DNA of 64,000 bases from Flavobacteriales bacterium (GTDB taxonomy: Bacteria; Bacteroidota; Bacteroidia; Flavobacteriales_F; PHOS-HE28): contig JADJCX010000002.1 in the NCBI GenBank assembly GCA_016703005.1, positions 124,001 through 188,000 of the forward strand, in the 5' to 3' direction. A model generated the notes under the pieces. That model saw only the letters and a program-made list of their open reading frames with translations. It ran no database searches and was not told the origin of the DNA. The translations under genes and the position numbers were made by a program. Positions 28,495 through 38,309 of the stretch are shown piece after piece. Each line of letters begins with the position of its first letter. The first letter of the stretch is position 1.

Positions 28495-29556
28495 ATGGCC
28501 GCCGATCGCTCCATCGATACCCTTACCCCGCGCCAAGTGGCGCTGGTGGCTGCCGCGTTCGTGGGCATCTTGGTCGGTATGCTCGCTATCGTTCTGGTAT
28601 TGCGGTTGGATGCTGCGATCAGCGTGTGGTGGTGCCTTCTGCTTGCGGCTGTTGCCTTCGGCGCAGCGTACTTGGTGGTAATGGTCGCGCTGGAACGGTT
28701 CATCAATGCCCGGATCCGGTTATTGTTCCGCATGGTGCACGACCTGAAAACCGACAGAGGAGGGTCGGCGCCAGTGGTCGACATGAGCACCGATGTTCTT
28801 GGGCAAGTGCAAGCCACCGTGGAGGATTGGGCCCAAGAGAAACGGACCGAGATCACGGAATTGCGGGAGCGCGAGCAGTTCCGGCGCGAGTTCATCGGCA
28901 ATCTGAGCCATGAGCTGAAGACGCCCATCTTCAACATCCAAGGCTATATCCTGACGCTATTGGAAGGAGGGCTCGAAGACCCGAAAGTGAACCGCGATTT
29001 CCTTGAGCGCGCTGCGCGCGGCACGGATCGCCTCACCAAGATCGTGGAGGACATGGACCTGATCGCGAAACTTGAGAGCGGTGTCATGGAAATGACGCTG
29101 GAGCCGACCGACCTGTCCGATCTGGTGAACGATGAACTTGCCGACGCCTCGCGGCATGCGAAGGAGAAGGGCATCATTCTACGCAGCGAGATCACCGAGC
29201 CGTTGATGGTGCAGTGCGATCCAGGCCGCATGGCGCAGCTGTTCATGAACCTGCTGAACAATGCGATCAACTACGGCAGGCCAGGCGGAAGCGTGGTGGT
29301 GCGCGCGTTTACCGTTGAAGGCGGGCAGGTGCTGGTGGAAGTCTCGGACAATGGCATCGGTATCGCCCCCGAGCACCTGCCACGGCTGTTCGAACGGTTC
29401 TATCGTGTGGGCAAGAGCCGGGCGCGCAACGAAGGCGGCAGCGGCCTTGGTCTCGCGATCGTGAAGCACATCATCGACGCGCACGGACAAAGCATCACGG
29501 TGCGGAGCACGGAAGGTGAAGGCACTGTGTTCGCCTTCACGTTGAAGCGGGCTTAG
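28495..29556 (+). CDS. sensor histidine kinase, PhoR-like, 353 aa, orphan
   Basis: Two transmembrane helices (about residues 15-37 and 43-66) are separated by only a few residues, so there is no sizeable extracellular sensor. A linker with a HAMP-like or coiled character follows. The HisKA H-box is REFIGNLSHELKTP with His139. The HATPase domain has the N box (NLLNNAINYG), the G1/F region (VSDNGIGIAP, LFERFYRV) and the G2 box (GGSGLGLAIVKHI). All catalytic residues are present. No response regulator gene lies next to it, so its partner is elsewhere. The Met at 28495 is chosen; the open frame begins five codons earlier. It overlaps the convergent CRTAC1 gene by 4 bp. Confidence 0.9.
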   Translation: MAADRSIDTLTPRQVALVAAAFVGILVGMLAIVLVLRLDAAISVWWCLLLAAVAFGAAYLVVMVALERFINARIRLLFRMVHDLKTDRGGSAPVVDMSTDVLGQVQATVEDWAQEKRTEITELREREQFRREFIGNLSHELKTPIFNIQGYILTLLEGGLEDPKVNRDFLERAARGTDRLTKIVEDMDLIAKLESGVMEMTLEPTDLSDLVNDELADASRHAKEKGIILRSEITEPLMVQCDPGRMAQLFMNLLNNAINYGRPGGSVVVRAFTVEGGQVLVEVSDNGIGIAPEHLPRLFERFYRVGKSRARNEGGSGLGLAIVKHIIDAHGQSITVRSTEGEGTVFAFTLKRA

Positions 29557-32500
29557 GGGCGCACCGCCGCGAGTCCTTTGGGTTGCTTCGTGCCCAGCCG
29601 GAACACACCCGGCACATCGTTGTTGTTGGCCACCACCAGCAATGGGGCGCCTCCACCGCGCAGCAGTGCCAAGTCCTTCACGTTGCCGTTCGCATAGAAA
29701 CCGCTTTGTTGTGGAGTGATGGGAGTGAAACCGCCTTTGCCATCGCCGAGCAACACGCGCCCGATACCGGCATCGTACCGCACCGTTTCCACTTCGGCAC
29801 CCCAGTGGTTGCCCGCTGCGATGAGGTCCGGTTTGCCATCGCCGTTCACGTCGTGGACGATGCATGCGTTGATGGGTGACACCTGCATGACCATGGGGAA
29901 CGGCGTGAAGGTGAACTTGCCCGAACCATCGTTGGTCCATGTACCGCTGTGCATAAGGGTTGCCTTCAGGTGCAATGCCGTAGCCAGTTTCTCCTCGCTA
30001 TAGATCCCCGCCAGGTCGCTGTGTGCGAACGCATCGTACGTGGGGAACTTGTCGAGGATCATGGGGCATTGCTGGCTGCTGCACTCACGCCCACGCACCG
30101 GCAGCAGTTTGCCGTCTTTCTCCTTGGAGAGCACGATGTCGCTGCGCCCGTTGCCGTCGAAGTCGGCCCAGTAAACGTGTACCGGATGCTCTTTGTCCGC
30201 CTTGAATTTGCTGTTCCAGCCGAGGTTGCCCGTCACCAGATCTTGATCACCATCGCCATCAAGATCGGCCACAGTGAGGGACGACCACCAACCGTTGCTG
30301 CCTTCGAAGCCTGCTTCAACTGTGGCATCCATGAACATGCCGTGTGAGTTTTTGAAGAGCATCACCGACATCCATTCGCCCACGCACAACAGGTCGAGGT
30401 CCTTATCCCCATCCACATCGGCGAATCGGCAATCGGTGATCATACCAGGGCCCTTGAGTGCAGGGCCGAGGCTTTCCGTGGCATCCGTGAATCGGCCACC
30501 GTCGTTGCGCAAGAGGTAACTGCGCGGAGCGAATGGATAGTGCGCCGGTGTGAGCCGACCACCGATGAACAGGTCCATGTCGCCATCCTTGTCGATGTCG
30601 CCTACGCATGCGCGTTGTGCACTGGTCTCCATTGGTGGCAGTGCCGTGGCGTCGTACCGGAAGCCTTTGGCGCCGTCGTTCATATACAGCCGTTGCGTGA
30701 ATACCGGATCGCGGATATCGTGCTCGTTGCTTCCGCTCAACACCAAAAGGTCATTATCGCCGTCACCGTCGGCATCGAAGAAGAGGGAACCCATGTCCTC
30801 CATTGCGGCCTGAGCACTCCAAGGTTGTGTTGCCGCTTTGGCAAAGGCACCATCTCGTTGTTGAATGAAGAGGGTACCACTTTGCCCGTGCGCTCCGCCG
30901 ATGAAGAGGTCGTCGAGGTCATCGCCATTGACATCGCCTGCGCCCAGCATCGGACCCAGATTGCTCAGTTGATGCGGCAGCAGCACTTCCAATTTGAAGT
31001 CGTCGTATGGCGCTTCCTGATGGCGGAAATCGAGTCCAATCGCCAAAGGGTCCTGAGCCTGTGCCACCACTTCATTGCTTTCCGCTGCGATCGGTCCACC
31101 CGTTATCATATCCCCGCCGTCATCGTCCACCGTCAATACGCTGTTCACGGTCGGAACGACCGGATCCCGCAAGAAGTGGACTCTGCCGTCAGGCCAAACG
31201 ATCTCAACCCTCTGCACCTCCTTCGCCTCTCCCAACCCGAAATGCAGCACGGGTTCAACACAACTCTGGTAGCCGCGTACCGGATACAACTCCTGGTACT
31301 GCTCCCCAGCCTCGGTCCTAACCGTGACTTTCGCCCCGAAGGCCGAGCGCCCTGGCAGTGCGTTCAGTTTCACCCGGAGCCAGTGGTTTCCGTTCAGTTG
31401 CTGCGTTGCGGTGTTCTCATACAATGACGCAACTGCGTCGATGTTGTTGATCAGTACATCCAAGTCACCGTCGTTGTCGAGATCCGCGTAAGCGGTGCCG
31501 TTGCTGTTGATCGGCTCTGTGAAGCCCCACTTCTCGCTGACGTTCTCGAAAGTGAGGTCGCCTTTGTTGCGGTAGAGGTAGTTGCGCAGTTTGGCGCTGG
31601 GCACGAGATCCAGAAGATCGGAAGTGCGCGGGCGGGTGGCCGTGTCGTTATACCGTTCGAAGTCTTTCACGAAATCGTTGTTGCGCACATCGCGCTTGAA
31701 ACCATTGGTGATCACAAGGTCTTTCCATCCGTCGTTGTCGAGGTCGCAAAGCAGGGGAGCCCAACTCCAATCTGTGCGCGCCATGCCGGCCATCTGGCCC
31801 ACCTCGCTGAAGGTGATACCGCTGTATCCACCGAAGGGTGCACCGGGGGGGGCGCAACCCGGAGGCAACGGACCGTTGTTGAGCTGCAAGGTGTTCACCA
31901 TGAATTGGAAGCCGTAGCCAGCGCCCACGTTGTTCCAGAATTTGGCGGGGCTCATGCTGCCCATGTTCGTCTTGTTGCGCACGTGGTCCTCGGCGGTCAT
32001 GTCCAACGTCACGATGTCCGCCCAACCATCGTTGTTGTAGTCGGCTGCATCGGTGCCCATTCCGAAGTTGCTCATATGCCCGGTGCGTGCTTGCATTTGC
32101 TCAGCGAACACGCCGTTGCCCTGGTTCATGTACATGAGGTCGGGTACATCATAATCATTGGCGGCGTAGAGATCCGGCTTGCCGTCCTTGTCCAGGTCGG
32201 CTATGCTTAACCCGAGACTGTACGCGAATGTTTGCATGCCAGCTTCATAGGTGATGTCCGTGAAACCGCCTTTGCCGTCGCCGGTGGGTGGTCCGTCGTT
32301 GCGGTACAGTCGGCTAGTGGGTGCGGTGCGCGCGCTGATGGCCGCCATCACATCCTTGTTCGTGAAGCCCTTTGCCTTCAGGTGTGGGTGGTTCAGTACG
32401 TACAGGTCCAAGTCGTTGTCGCCGTCCATGTCGAAGAATGCGGCTTGCGTGCTGTGCGTGGTATCGGCAATACCGTAGCGAGCTGCTTCCTCCGTGAACG

Positions 32501-33011
32501 TGGGGATGCCATTGGCGTCGTTGCCTTGGTTGATGTACAGCAAGTTTGTTGTGTGCGCGTAGTTGAACGACGGTCCACCACGGCACACGTATATGTCCAG
32601 CGATCCATCGGCATTCACGTCCGCCATGCTCACGCCCGTGTGCCAGCCTATCGTATCCAGCGGAAGTACCCGCTCGGTGATGTCCTCGAACTTTAATCCG
32701 CCCTTGTTCAGGTAGAGGCGGTCGTGGACCTGGTTGCCCGTGAAGTACACATCCTGCAGTCCATCGTTGTTGAGGTCACCCACGGCCACGCCACCACCAT
32801 TGTACATGTACGAGAACACGAAATAGTTCAACTCGCTGGTCTCGGTGATCGGATTGCTGAAGGTGATGCCGCTGCTATCCGCAGGCACTTCGCGTAGTAA
32901 AGGAGGGGCAGCTGTCTCCGTTCCGGAAGGGGTACCCGGTTCATCGCCACCACAGCGTGCAGCAAGCAACGCCAACGCGACCAAGTAAAGTAGAGGTGTG
33001 CGAACAGACAT
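29553..33011 (-). CDS. CRTAC1-type lipoprotein with VCBS/FG-GAP repeats and ASPIC/UnbV domain, 1,152 aa
   Basis: The Met at 33011 (MSVRTPLLYLVALALLAARC) starts a lipoprotein signal; the open frame extends 21 codons further up. The mature protein is a series of calcium-binding FG-GAP/VCBS blades (DLNNDGLQDVYFTGN, DVNADGSLDIYV, DMDGDNDLDLYVLN, DLDKDGKPDLYAAND), interrupted by a UnbV/ASPIC domain (NHWLRVKLNALPG, GAKVTVRTEAGEQYQELYP, VEIVWPDGRVHFL), then a second set of blades. It probably sits on the outer membrane surface as a beta-propeller. Proteins of this kind often occur with SusCD systems, but their ligands are unknown. It is a paralogue of the next upstream gene. Confidence 0.88.
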   Translation of the reverse strand: MSVRTPLLYLVALALLAARCGGDEPGTPSGTETAAPPLLREVPADSSGITFSNPITETSELNYFVFSYMYNGGGVAVGDLNNDGLQDVYFTGNQVHDRLYLNKGGLKFEDITERVLPLDTIGWHTGVSMADVNADGSLDIYVCRGGPSFNYAHTTNLLYINQGNDANGIPTFTEEAARYGIADTTHSTQAAFFDMDGDNDLDLYVLNHPHLKAKGFTNKDVMAAISARTAPTSRLYRNDGPPTGDGKGGFTDITYEAGMQTFAYSLGLSIADLDKDGKPDLYAANDYDVPDLMYMNQGNGVFAEQMQARTGHMSNFGMGTDAADYNNDGWADIVTLDMTAEDHVRNKTNMGSMSPAKFWNNVGAGYGFQFMVNTLQLNNGPLPPGCAPPGAPFGGYSGITFSEVGQMAGMARTDWSWAPLLCDLDNDGWKDLVITNGFKRDVRNNDFVKDFERYNDTATRPRTSDLLDLVPSAKLRNYLYRNKGDLTFENVSEKWGFTEPINSNGTAYADLDNDGDLDVLINNIDAVASLYENTATQQLNGNHWLRVKLNALPGRSAFGAKVTVRTEAGEQYQELYPVRGYQSCVEPVLHFGLGEAKEVQRVEIVWPDGRVHFLRDPVVPTVNSVLTVDDDGGDMITGGPIAAESNEVVAQAQDPLAIGLDFRHQEAPYDDFKLEVLLPHQLSNLGPMLGAGDVNGDDLDDLFIGGAHGQSGTLFIQQRDGAFAKAATQPWSAQAAMEDMGSLFFDADGDGDNDLLVLSGSNEHDIRDPVFTQRLYMNDGAKGFRYDATALPPMETSAQRACVGDIDKDGDMDLFIGGRLTPAHYPFAPRSYLLRNDGGRFTDATESLGPALKGPGMITDCRFADVDGDKDLDLLCVGEWMSVMLFKNSHGMFMDATVEAGFEGSNGWWSSLTVADLDGDGDQDLVTGNLGWNSKFKADKEHPVHVYWADFDGNGRSDIVLSKEKDGKLLPVRGRECSSQQCPMILDKFPTYDAFAHSDLAGIYSEEKLATALHLKATLMHSGTWTNDGSGKFTFTPFPMVMQVSPINACIVHDVNGDGKPDLIAAGNHWGAEVETVRYDAGIGRVLLGDGKGGFTPITPQQSGFYANGNVKDLALLRGGGAPLLVVANNNDVPGVFRLGTKQPKGLAAVRP

Positions 33012-33109
33012 GCCCGCGAAGTTGGGGGCTGAATGGCCACAGACACATGTCGGAGGGCGGACCGTTCTGCGCACTGTGCGTATTACCGTTCCTCCTCAGC
33101 ATCCCGTGG

Positions 33110-36100
33110 TCATCGTCCCTGTGCCAACCGTTGCTCGCTTGCCAGCCTCCACCCTTGCAAGGGACCATTGTTGTTGGCCACCACCAGCAACGGCACCCCG
33201 GACTTTCCAAGCCGAACCAAGGCCAAGTCTTTGGCATTCTCCCATGCGAAGAGCCCGCTCTTGTGTGTCGGCAGGGGTTTGAAACCGCCTTTGCCGTCGC
33301 CAAGAAGCACGCAACCGGTGCCACCGTCATAGCGGATGGTCTCAACTTCCACACCCCAGTTGTTGCCCACGGCCACGATATCCACGTGGCCATCGTTATT
33401 CACATCCAGCACCACACTGCCGTTGATCGGGGCGCTTTGCGCCATGCCGGGCAGGTCGTGCAGCTCCCATTTGCCCCCTCCCTGGTTCAGCACGACGCAA
33501 CTGTACATATGCTTGGCTTGCAGGTGCAGTGCTTTGGCCAAGTTCTCCTCGCCGTAGATCTGGCCAAGGCTCGCGTTCGCGAAGGCATCGAAGGTCTCGA
33601 ACTTGTTGGCGATCATAGGGCACTGTTCACTGCTGCATTGACGGCCGCGCACGGGCACCGCCTTGCCCTTGTAGTCCTTGGCAAGCACAATATCCGAATG
33701 CCCGTTGCCATCGAAGTCGTTCCAGTAGACATCAAGAGGGGTGATCGACCTTGGGATGGAACTTGGAGTTCCACCCGATGTTGCCGCAGATCATGTCGCT
33801 ATCGCCATCACCGTCCAGGTCGGCCATCGTCAAACTACTCCACCATCCTTCTGTGTCTTTCAGCCCGCTCTTCGCATTCGCCTGGGCGAATTCCCCACCG
33901 GTGTTCTCGAAAAAGGTGATGGGCATCCATTCGCCCAAGGCGATCAGGTCCGCATCGCCGTCGCCATCGTAGTCGTTGAATTCGGCGTCGCTTACCAAAC
34001 CGATGCGGACCAGGTCGGGCGCGAGTGATTCCGTGGCATCGCTAAAGGTGCCACCACCGTCGTTCAGCAGCAGGTAGCTGCGTGGCGTGTTGGGGTACTG
34101 GCCGGGGATATTGCGGCCGCCGACGAAAAGGTCCATGTCCTGGTCGCCGTCCACATCGGCTGCGCAAACGCGCATTGCGCTGGTACCCATCTCGGGCAAG
34201 GCTGATGGGTCATAGGCGAACGACCCCTTGCCGTTGTTGCGGTACAGCCGGTTCAGGTAGTTGCGCGGATCCTGATCCACTTCGTTGCTGCCGCTCACCA
34301 CGTAAAGGTCCTGATCCCCATCGCCGTCGGCATCGAAGAACAGCGAGCCAAGGTCCTCGCAAACGGCGTGATCGGTCCACGGCTGGCTTGGGCTCTTGGC
34401 GAAGGTGCCATTGGCATTCTGCAGGAAAAGCCCACCGCTCTGCCCGCGTGCGCCGCCTACGAACAGGTCGTCCAGCCCATCGCCGTTCGCGTCGCCCACG
34501 CTCATCAATGGGCCAAGTTCGCTCTGCTTGTGCGGCAGAAGCAATTCGTGTTTGAAGTCGTCGTAAGTATTCTCTGTATGCTTGAAGGCTAGCCCGGTCG
34601 GCAGGCTCTCCGCCAACAGCTTCGGCTCGGTGGCCCTGGGTGGCGGGGCCTTGGCCGTGGCGCGTTCCACCTTCAGTACTTGATCGGCTTTCACGTTGGC
34701 GAAGCGGCTTTCCTGTCCGTCCGGCCAGCGCACCACCAACTCCTTGGCGGAAGTCTCGGCGCCTAGACCGAAGTGCAGGATGCGGTCCACACCGCCTTGG
34801 AAGCCGCGTGTGGGCATCAACTCCTGGAATTGCTCGCCCTGCGGAGTGCTCAACGTGAGCTTCGTTCCGTAAGCCTTTCCACCATCGCCTTCCACCTGCA
34901 CGCGTAGCCAATGGCCTTTACCTTTTTGTACAGTTTGGTTCTCATACACCTCGGCCATCGCATCGATGTTGTTGATCAGCACATCCAAGTCGCCATCATT
35001 GTCCAAGTCCGCATAGGTGGCACCGTTGCTGTTAACAGGTTGCTTGAAGCCCCACGCATCGCTGACATCCTCGAATCCGAGGCTCGGCATTCCGCTTTCA
35101 TCGGCGCCTTTGTTGCGATAGATGTAATTGCGGATCCGGTTCGTGGGCACAAGGGAAAAGAGCTGCTGCATGGACACTTGCTTCTGCTCTTTCAGCTTGT
35201 CGCTGGCGTTCACGTAGTCCACGTCGCGCATGTCGCGTTTGTAGCCGTTGGTGATCACGAGATCTTTCCAGCCATCGTTGTCCAGATCGCAGAAAAGCGG
35301 CGTCCAGCTCCAATCAGTCTTGCTGACACCGGCTTGCTGCGCTACCTCGCTGAAGGTGCCATTGCCGTTGTTCATCTGCAGCGTGTTGAACATGTATTGG
35401 TAGTGGTAGCCCACTTTCACCACACCCCAGAATTTGTCACTGCTCATGCCGGCCATGTTCTTCTTGCTGCGGACATGGTCCTCGCTCACCATGTCCACGG
35501 TCATGATGTCCGGCAACCCATCGTTGTTGAAGTCCGCCGCGTCGCAACCCATGCCGAAGTTGCTGATGTGGCGCGTTGCATCTTTCACCTTTTCCGTGAA
35601 GGTCCCGTCACCGTTGTTCATGTACATGAAGTCGGGCATGATGTAGTCGTTGGCGATGTACACGTCCGGGCGGTCGTCGCCATTAAGGTCGCTGATGGCG
35701 ATCCCTAAGCCATACGCCATGTTCATGATGCCAGCTTTTTTCGTCACGTTCGTGAACCGGCCACCATCGTTGCTATAGAATTGGCTACTGGGTGCTTGGC
35801 CGCTCCGTATCAGTGCCTCCACTTCCAGACTGTTCAGTGTCTTTTCATCCTGCAAGGGACAGTTCATGACGAACAGATCAAGATCGCCGTCAGCATCGTG
35901 ATCGAAGAAGGCACTTTGTGTTGTGCGCCCCGTGTCGGCGATGCCGAATGCTTCGGCCCGCTCCTCGAACTGAGGGACACCTCCGGGCTGGATGCCGCCT
36001 TTGTTGATGTACAATAAGTTCTTACGTAGATCGGGATCGGTATACCAGCCGCTGCGGCTCACGTATATATCCAGCCAACCGTCATCGTTCAGGTCCACTA

Positions 36101-36497
36101 TGTTCACGCCGCTGTGCCACCCTTCGTGCTTCGTTGGAAGTGTCTTCGGGGTCACATCCTCGAATGACATCCCACCTCTGTTCAAGTACATCTTGTCCGG
36201 GTTGGCGGTGCCCGTGAAGTACACGTCCGCCAGGCCATCGTTGTTGAGATCGCCGACCGCAACACCACCGCCATTGTACAAGTACTCGTACTTGAAATAG
36301 TTCATGCTGGCATCCTCGACGATGGGGTTGCTGAAGGTGATACCTGTTCGTTCGCTCGAAAGGCTTACCAAGAGCGCATTTTCGACGGCAGACGCAGGTT
36401 CTTCCGGAACTTGTTCAGCCTGATCCGCGGAGCCGCAGCCAACTGCGAGGAACGGGAATATGTAGACGAGGATGTGCGAAGGTGACAGGTGCTTCAT
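33110..36497 (-). CDS. second CRTAC1/ASPIC lipoprotein, about 1,128 aa (one-base frameshift near 33742)
   Basis: This paralogue of the preceding gene has the same layout: lipoprotein signal from the Met at 36497 (MKHLSPSHILVYIFPFLAVGC), FG-GAP/VCBS blades (DLNNDGLADVYFTGT, DLNDDGWLDIYVSR), a UnbV/ASPIC domain (GHWLRVQVEGDGGKAYGTKL, VRWPDGQESRF) and a final propeller. The frame stops after KVDHPS at 33732, but the next frame continues at once with the expected VYWNDFDGNGHSDIVLAKDY to 33110. Removing one base in the cccctctt stretch joins them as HPLDVYWNDFDG. The paralogue has VHVYWADFDGNGRSDIVLSK at this place, which supports a sequencing error. The start overlaps the stop of the small lipoprotein gene (ATGA). 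Confidence 0.85.
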
Positions 36498-37015
36498 TGT
36501 TTCCAGTTCATCTCGTTCAAGTACCAACTGCCCTCGCTTTTCACCATTTTCATGAAGGCATGCCGCTCCAGTGTGGGGTGGCTCGGGGATAGTGTGATCG
36601 GCAATAGCGCCGTGTCACCAGTGACGATCGCCGCGCTGTCAATACGGGCGCCGGAGAACCAAGTCCGGAATTTGTCGATCTGGTCCATGTCTTCGGTGGC
36701 TATACTGCACATGAGCCGTGCAGGCGGGCCGGTACTGACGCCTTCTTTGCACAATAGCCTGAGACTATCAAGCGCATCCGTGACGATAATGTCCTTGATA
36801 GTGGCGAGCACGTTCTCGGGGGTGCTTTGGTCGATGTTCGGAGCGCGGCCTTTTTCGGAGCGTGGTACCACAACATCAGAGGCCGACACCTTGGCCGGAT
36901 CCTCGGGTACGTTTCCCGTGCTTGTGTTACCCCCAGTGCAGGAAGCGAACAGCAATTGAACAGCGGACACGCAAGCAAGAGCAAGCGACAGAGTGGGGAG
37001 TGGAAGTGGTTTCAT
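36494..37015 (-). CDS. lipoprotein, 173 aa, coupled to the CRTAC1 gene
   Basis: The Met at 37015 (MKPLPLPTLSLALACVSAVQ) begins a lipoprotein signal with lipobox LFASC followed by TGGNTSTG. The mature part contains a helical region (TPENVLATIKDIIVTDALDSL) and a final beta-rich part (HAFMKMVKSEGSWYLNEMNW), a shape seen in DUF4878-type or lumazine-binding-like NTF2-fold lipoproteins. I do not assign a function. Its stop overlaps the next start (ATGA), so it is translated together with the large CRTAC1 lipoprotein. A TACTTTCG box lies about 24 bp upstream of the start. Confidence 0.75.
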   Translation of the reverse strand: MKPLPLPTLSLALACVSAVQLLFASCTGGNTSTGNVPEDPAKVSASDVVVPRSEKGRAPNIDQSTPENVLATIKDIIVTDALDSLRLLCKEGVSTGPPARLMCSIATEDMDQIDKFRTWFSGARIDSAAIVTGDTALLPITLSPSHPTLERHAFMKMVKSEGSWYLNEMNWKQ

Positions 37016-37064
37016 ATCGGTGCGCAACGAAAGTAAACGGCTGCTGTGAGCCCGCAAGTCGAGT

Positions 37065-38300
37065 TCACCGGACCATGTCGTCCCAAAGCTGTATGGCGTG
37101 CTCGTTGTTCACGCTGATCCGGGGGATGTCGTCGTAGAGGGTAACAACCCCAGTGATACACACCACTTTGTTCACCAGCCAAGTTTCAGGATCATAGCTG
37201 AAATTGGGACCGTTCACGTCCCACACGGTGGCGTAGAAATCCTGGTTCGGGTGCATGCGATCCAGGTTCAGGTACACGGCATTCGCCTTTTGGGTGCGCC
37301 GGGTGCTGACAACGGTGCCGCAGATGGTGGCTTCTTTCCCTACGTGGTATTTGGCCTGCACGGTGTTGTACAGACCTTTCGCCAACGGCGCTTTCAACGG
37401 CTCCACTTCGCCGAAGAACGGATCACCGTCGTGGTACCAGTCGGCGGGTTGGCGCATGGCTTCTATGCGTGCTTCGGTGATGTCATCCAAGGCAGGGAAA
37501 AAATCCAGACCTGTCAAGCGTTCAACGCTGTCGACGCTGACCGCATAGCTGATGGGCGGGTGGTCGTTCACGCCGTTGGTCATCACGAAAGCGATCGCCT
37601 TCTTGTCGTCGCCATCCAGATCGGCAACGATCTTCCAATAGCGTTCGGGGATGCTTACTTCGTTCTTGTGGCCGGGGTTGTTCATCTTCGGAAGACCATC
37701 GCGGAGCACGGGACCAGTAAGGACAAAAGCGCGCTCGTTACCATAGTGCACGTAGCGGCGTATCCAGTCTTCCAGATCGGCCCACGTGCCACGGTTCAAT
37801 TCAGGCTTTTGTGGTGCGACGTTGCTGTACAAATAGGTGCCCGCCATGGCCGGTTTGCTCCAACGCATGTCCGCGCTGGCCACCAAGTGCCCACGGTCGT
37901 AGCCACTGTTCCAGTAATCCTCCACCGTACTGCTTCCTGTTGGTACCAAGCTGTCCATGAGGAACGTATCGATGCGCGCGAGATTCCCCTGCACGATGTC
38001 GGTGACCACGATGTGAGCGGTCCATTTCGCGATCTCGTGCGTTTCGCTGTACACCAGCGCATGCGCCGGATGCCATATCACTTGTTCGCCCGGTGCCAAG
38101 GCGGGTAGGCCCCAGCGTTGCACATCCGCGCGTATCACGGCAAGCTTCGCAATCTCCAGTTTCTGTTGAAGTGCTGACCGCTTATCGTTGAGTTCGGACC
38201 ATTGCTGTTCCAGCGTGCGCAAGTCGGTAGCAGGGTCTTGGGCGATGCTGGTTGGCAGCAACAAGGAAGAACACGTGAGCAGAATGATCGGACGGAGCAT
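37065..38300 (-). CDS. secreted DNA/RNA non-specific endonuclease with C-terminal OB-fold-like domain, 411 aa
   Basis: NUC-type beta-beta-alpha-metal nucleases cut DNA and RNA without sequence preference. A signal peptide (LILLTCSSLLLPTSIAQ region) is followed by a coiled-coil-like segment (residues 27-60), then the NUC domain with the DRGH motif (YDRGHLVASADMRW; catalytic His138) and the Mg-binding Asn169 within ELNRGTWADLE. After about residue 315 there is an extra domain (GKEATICGTVVSTRR, DFYATVWDV, NKVVCITGVVTLYD) that looks like an OB-fold, as found in other extracellular nucleases. It ends at a periplasmic or outer-surface location, inferred from the signal peptide. A TAACTTGG box lies close upstream. 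Confidence 0.9.
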   Translation of the reverse strand: MLRPIILLTCSSLLLPTSIAQDPATDLRTLEQQWSELNDKRSALQQKLEIAKLAVIRADVQRWGLPALAPGEQVIWHPAHALVYSETHEIAKWTAHIVVTDIVQGNLARIDTFLMDSLVPTGSSTVEDYWNSGYDRGHLVASADMRWSKPAMAGTYLYSNVAPQKPELNRGTWADLEDWIRRYVHYGNERAFVLTGPVLRDGLPKMNNPGHKNEVSIPERYWKIVADLDGDDKKAIAFVMTNGVNDHPPISYAVSVDSVERLTGLDFFPALDDITEARIEAMRQPADWYHDGDPFFGEVEPLKAPLAKGLYNTVQAKYHVGKEATICGTVVSTRRTQKANAVYLNLDRMHPNQDFYATVWDVNGPNFSYDPETWLVNKVVCITGVVTLYDDIPRISVNNEHAIQLWDDMVR

Positions 38301-38309
38301 GCGCCCAAG

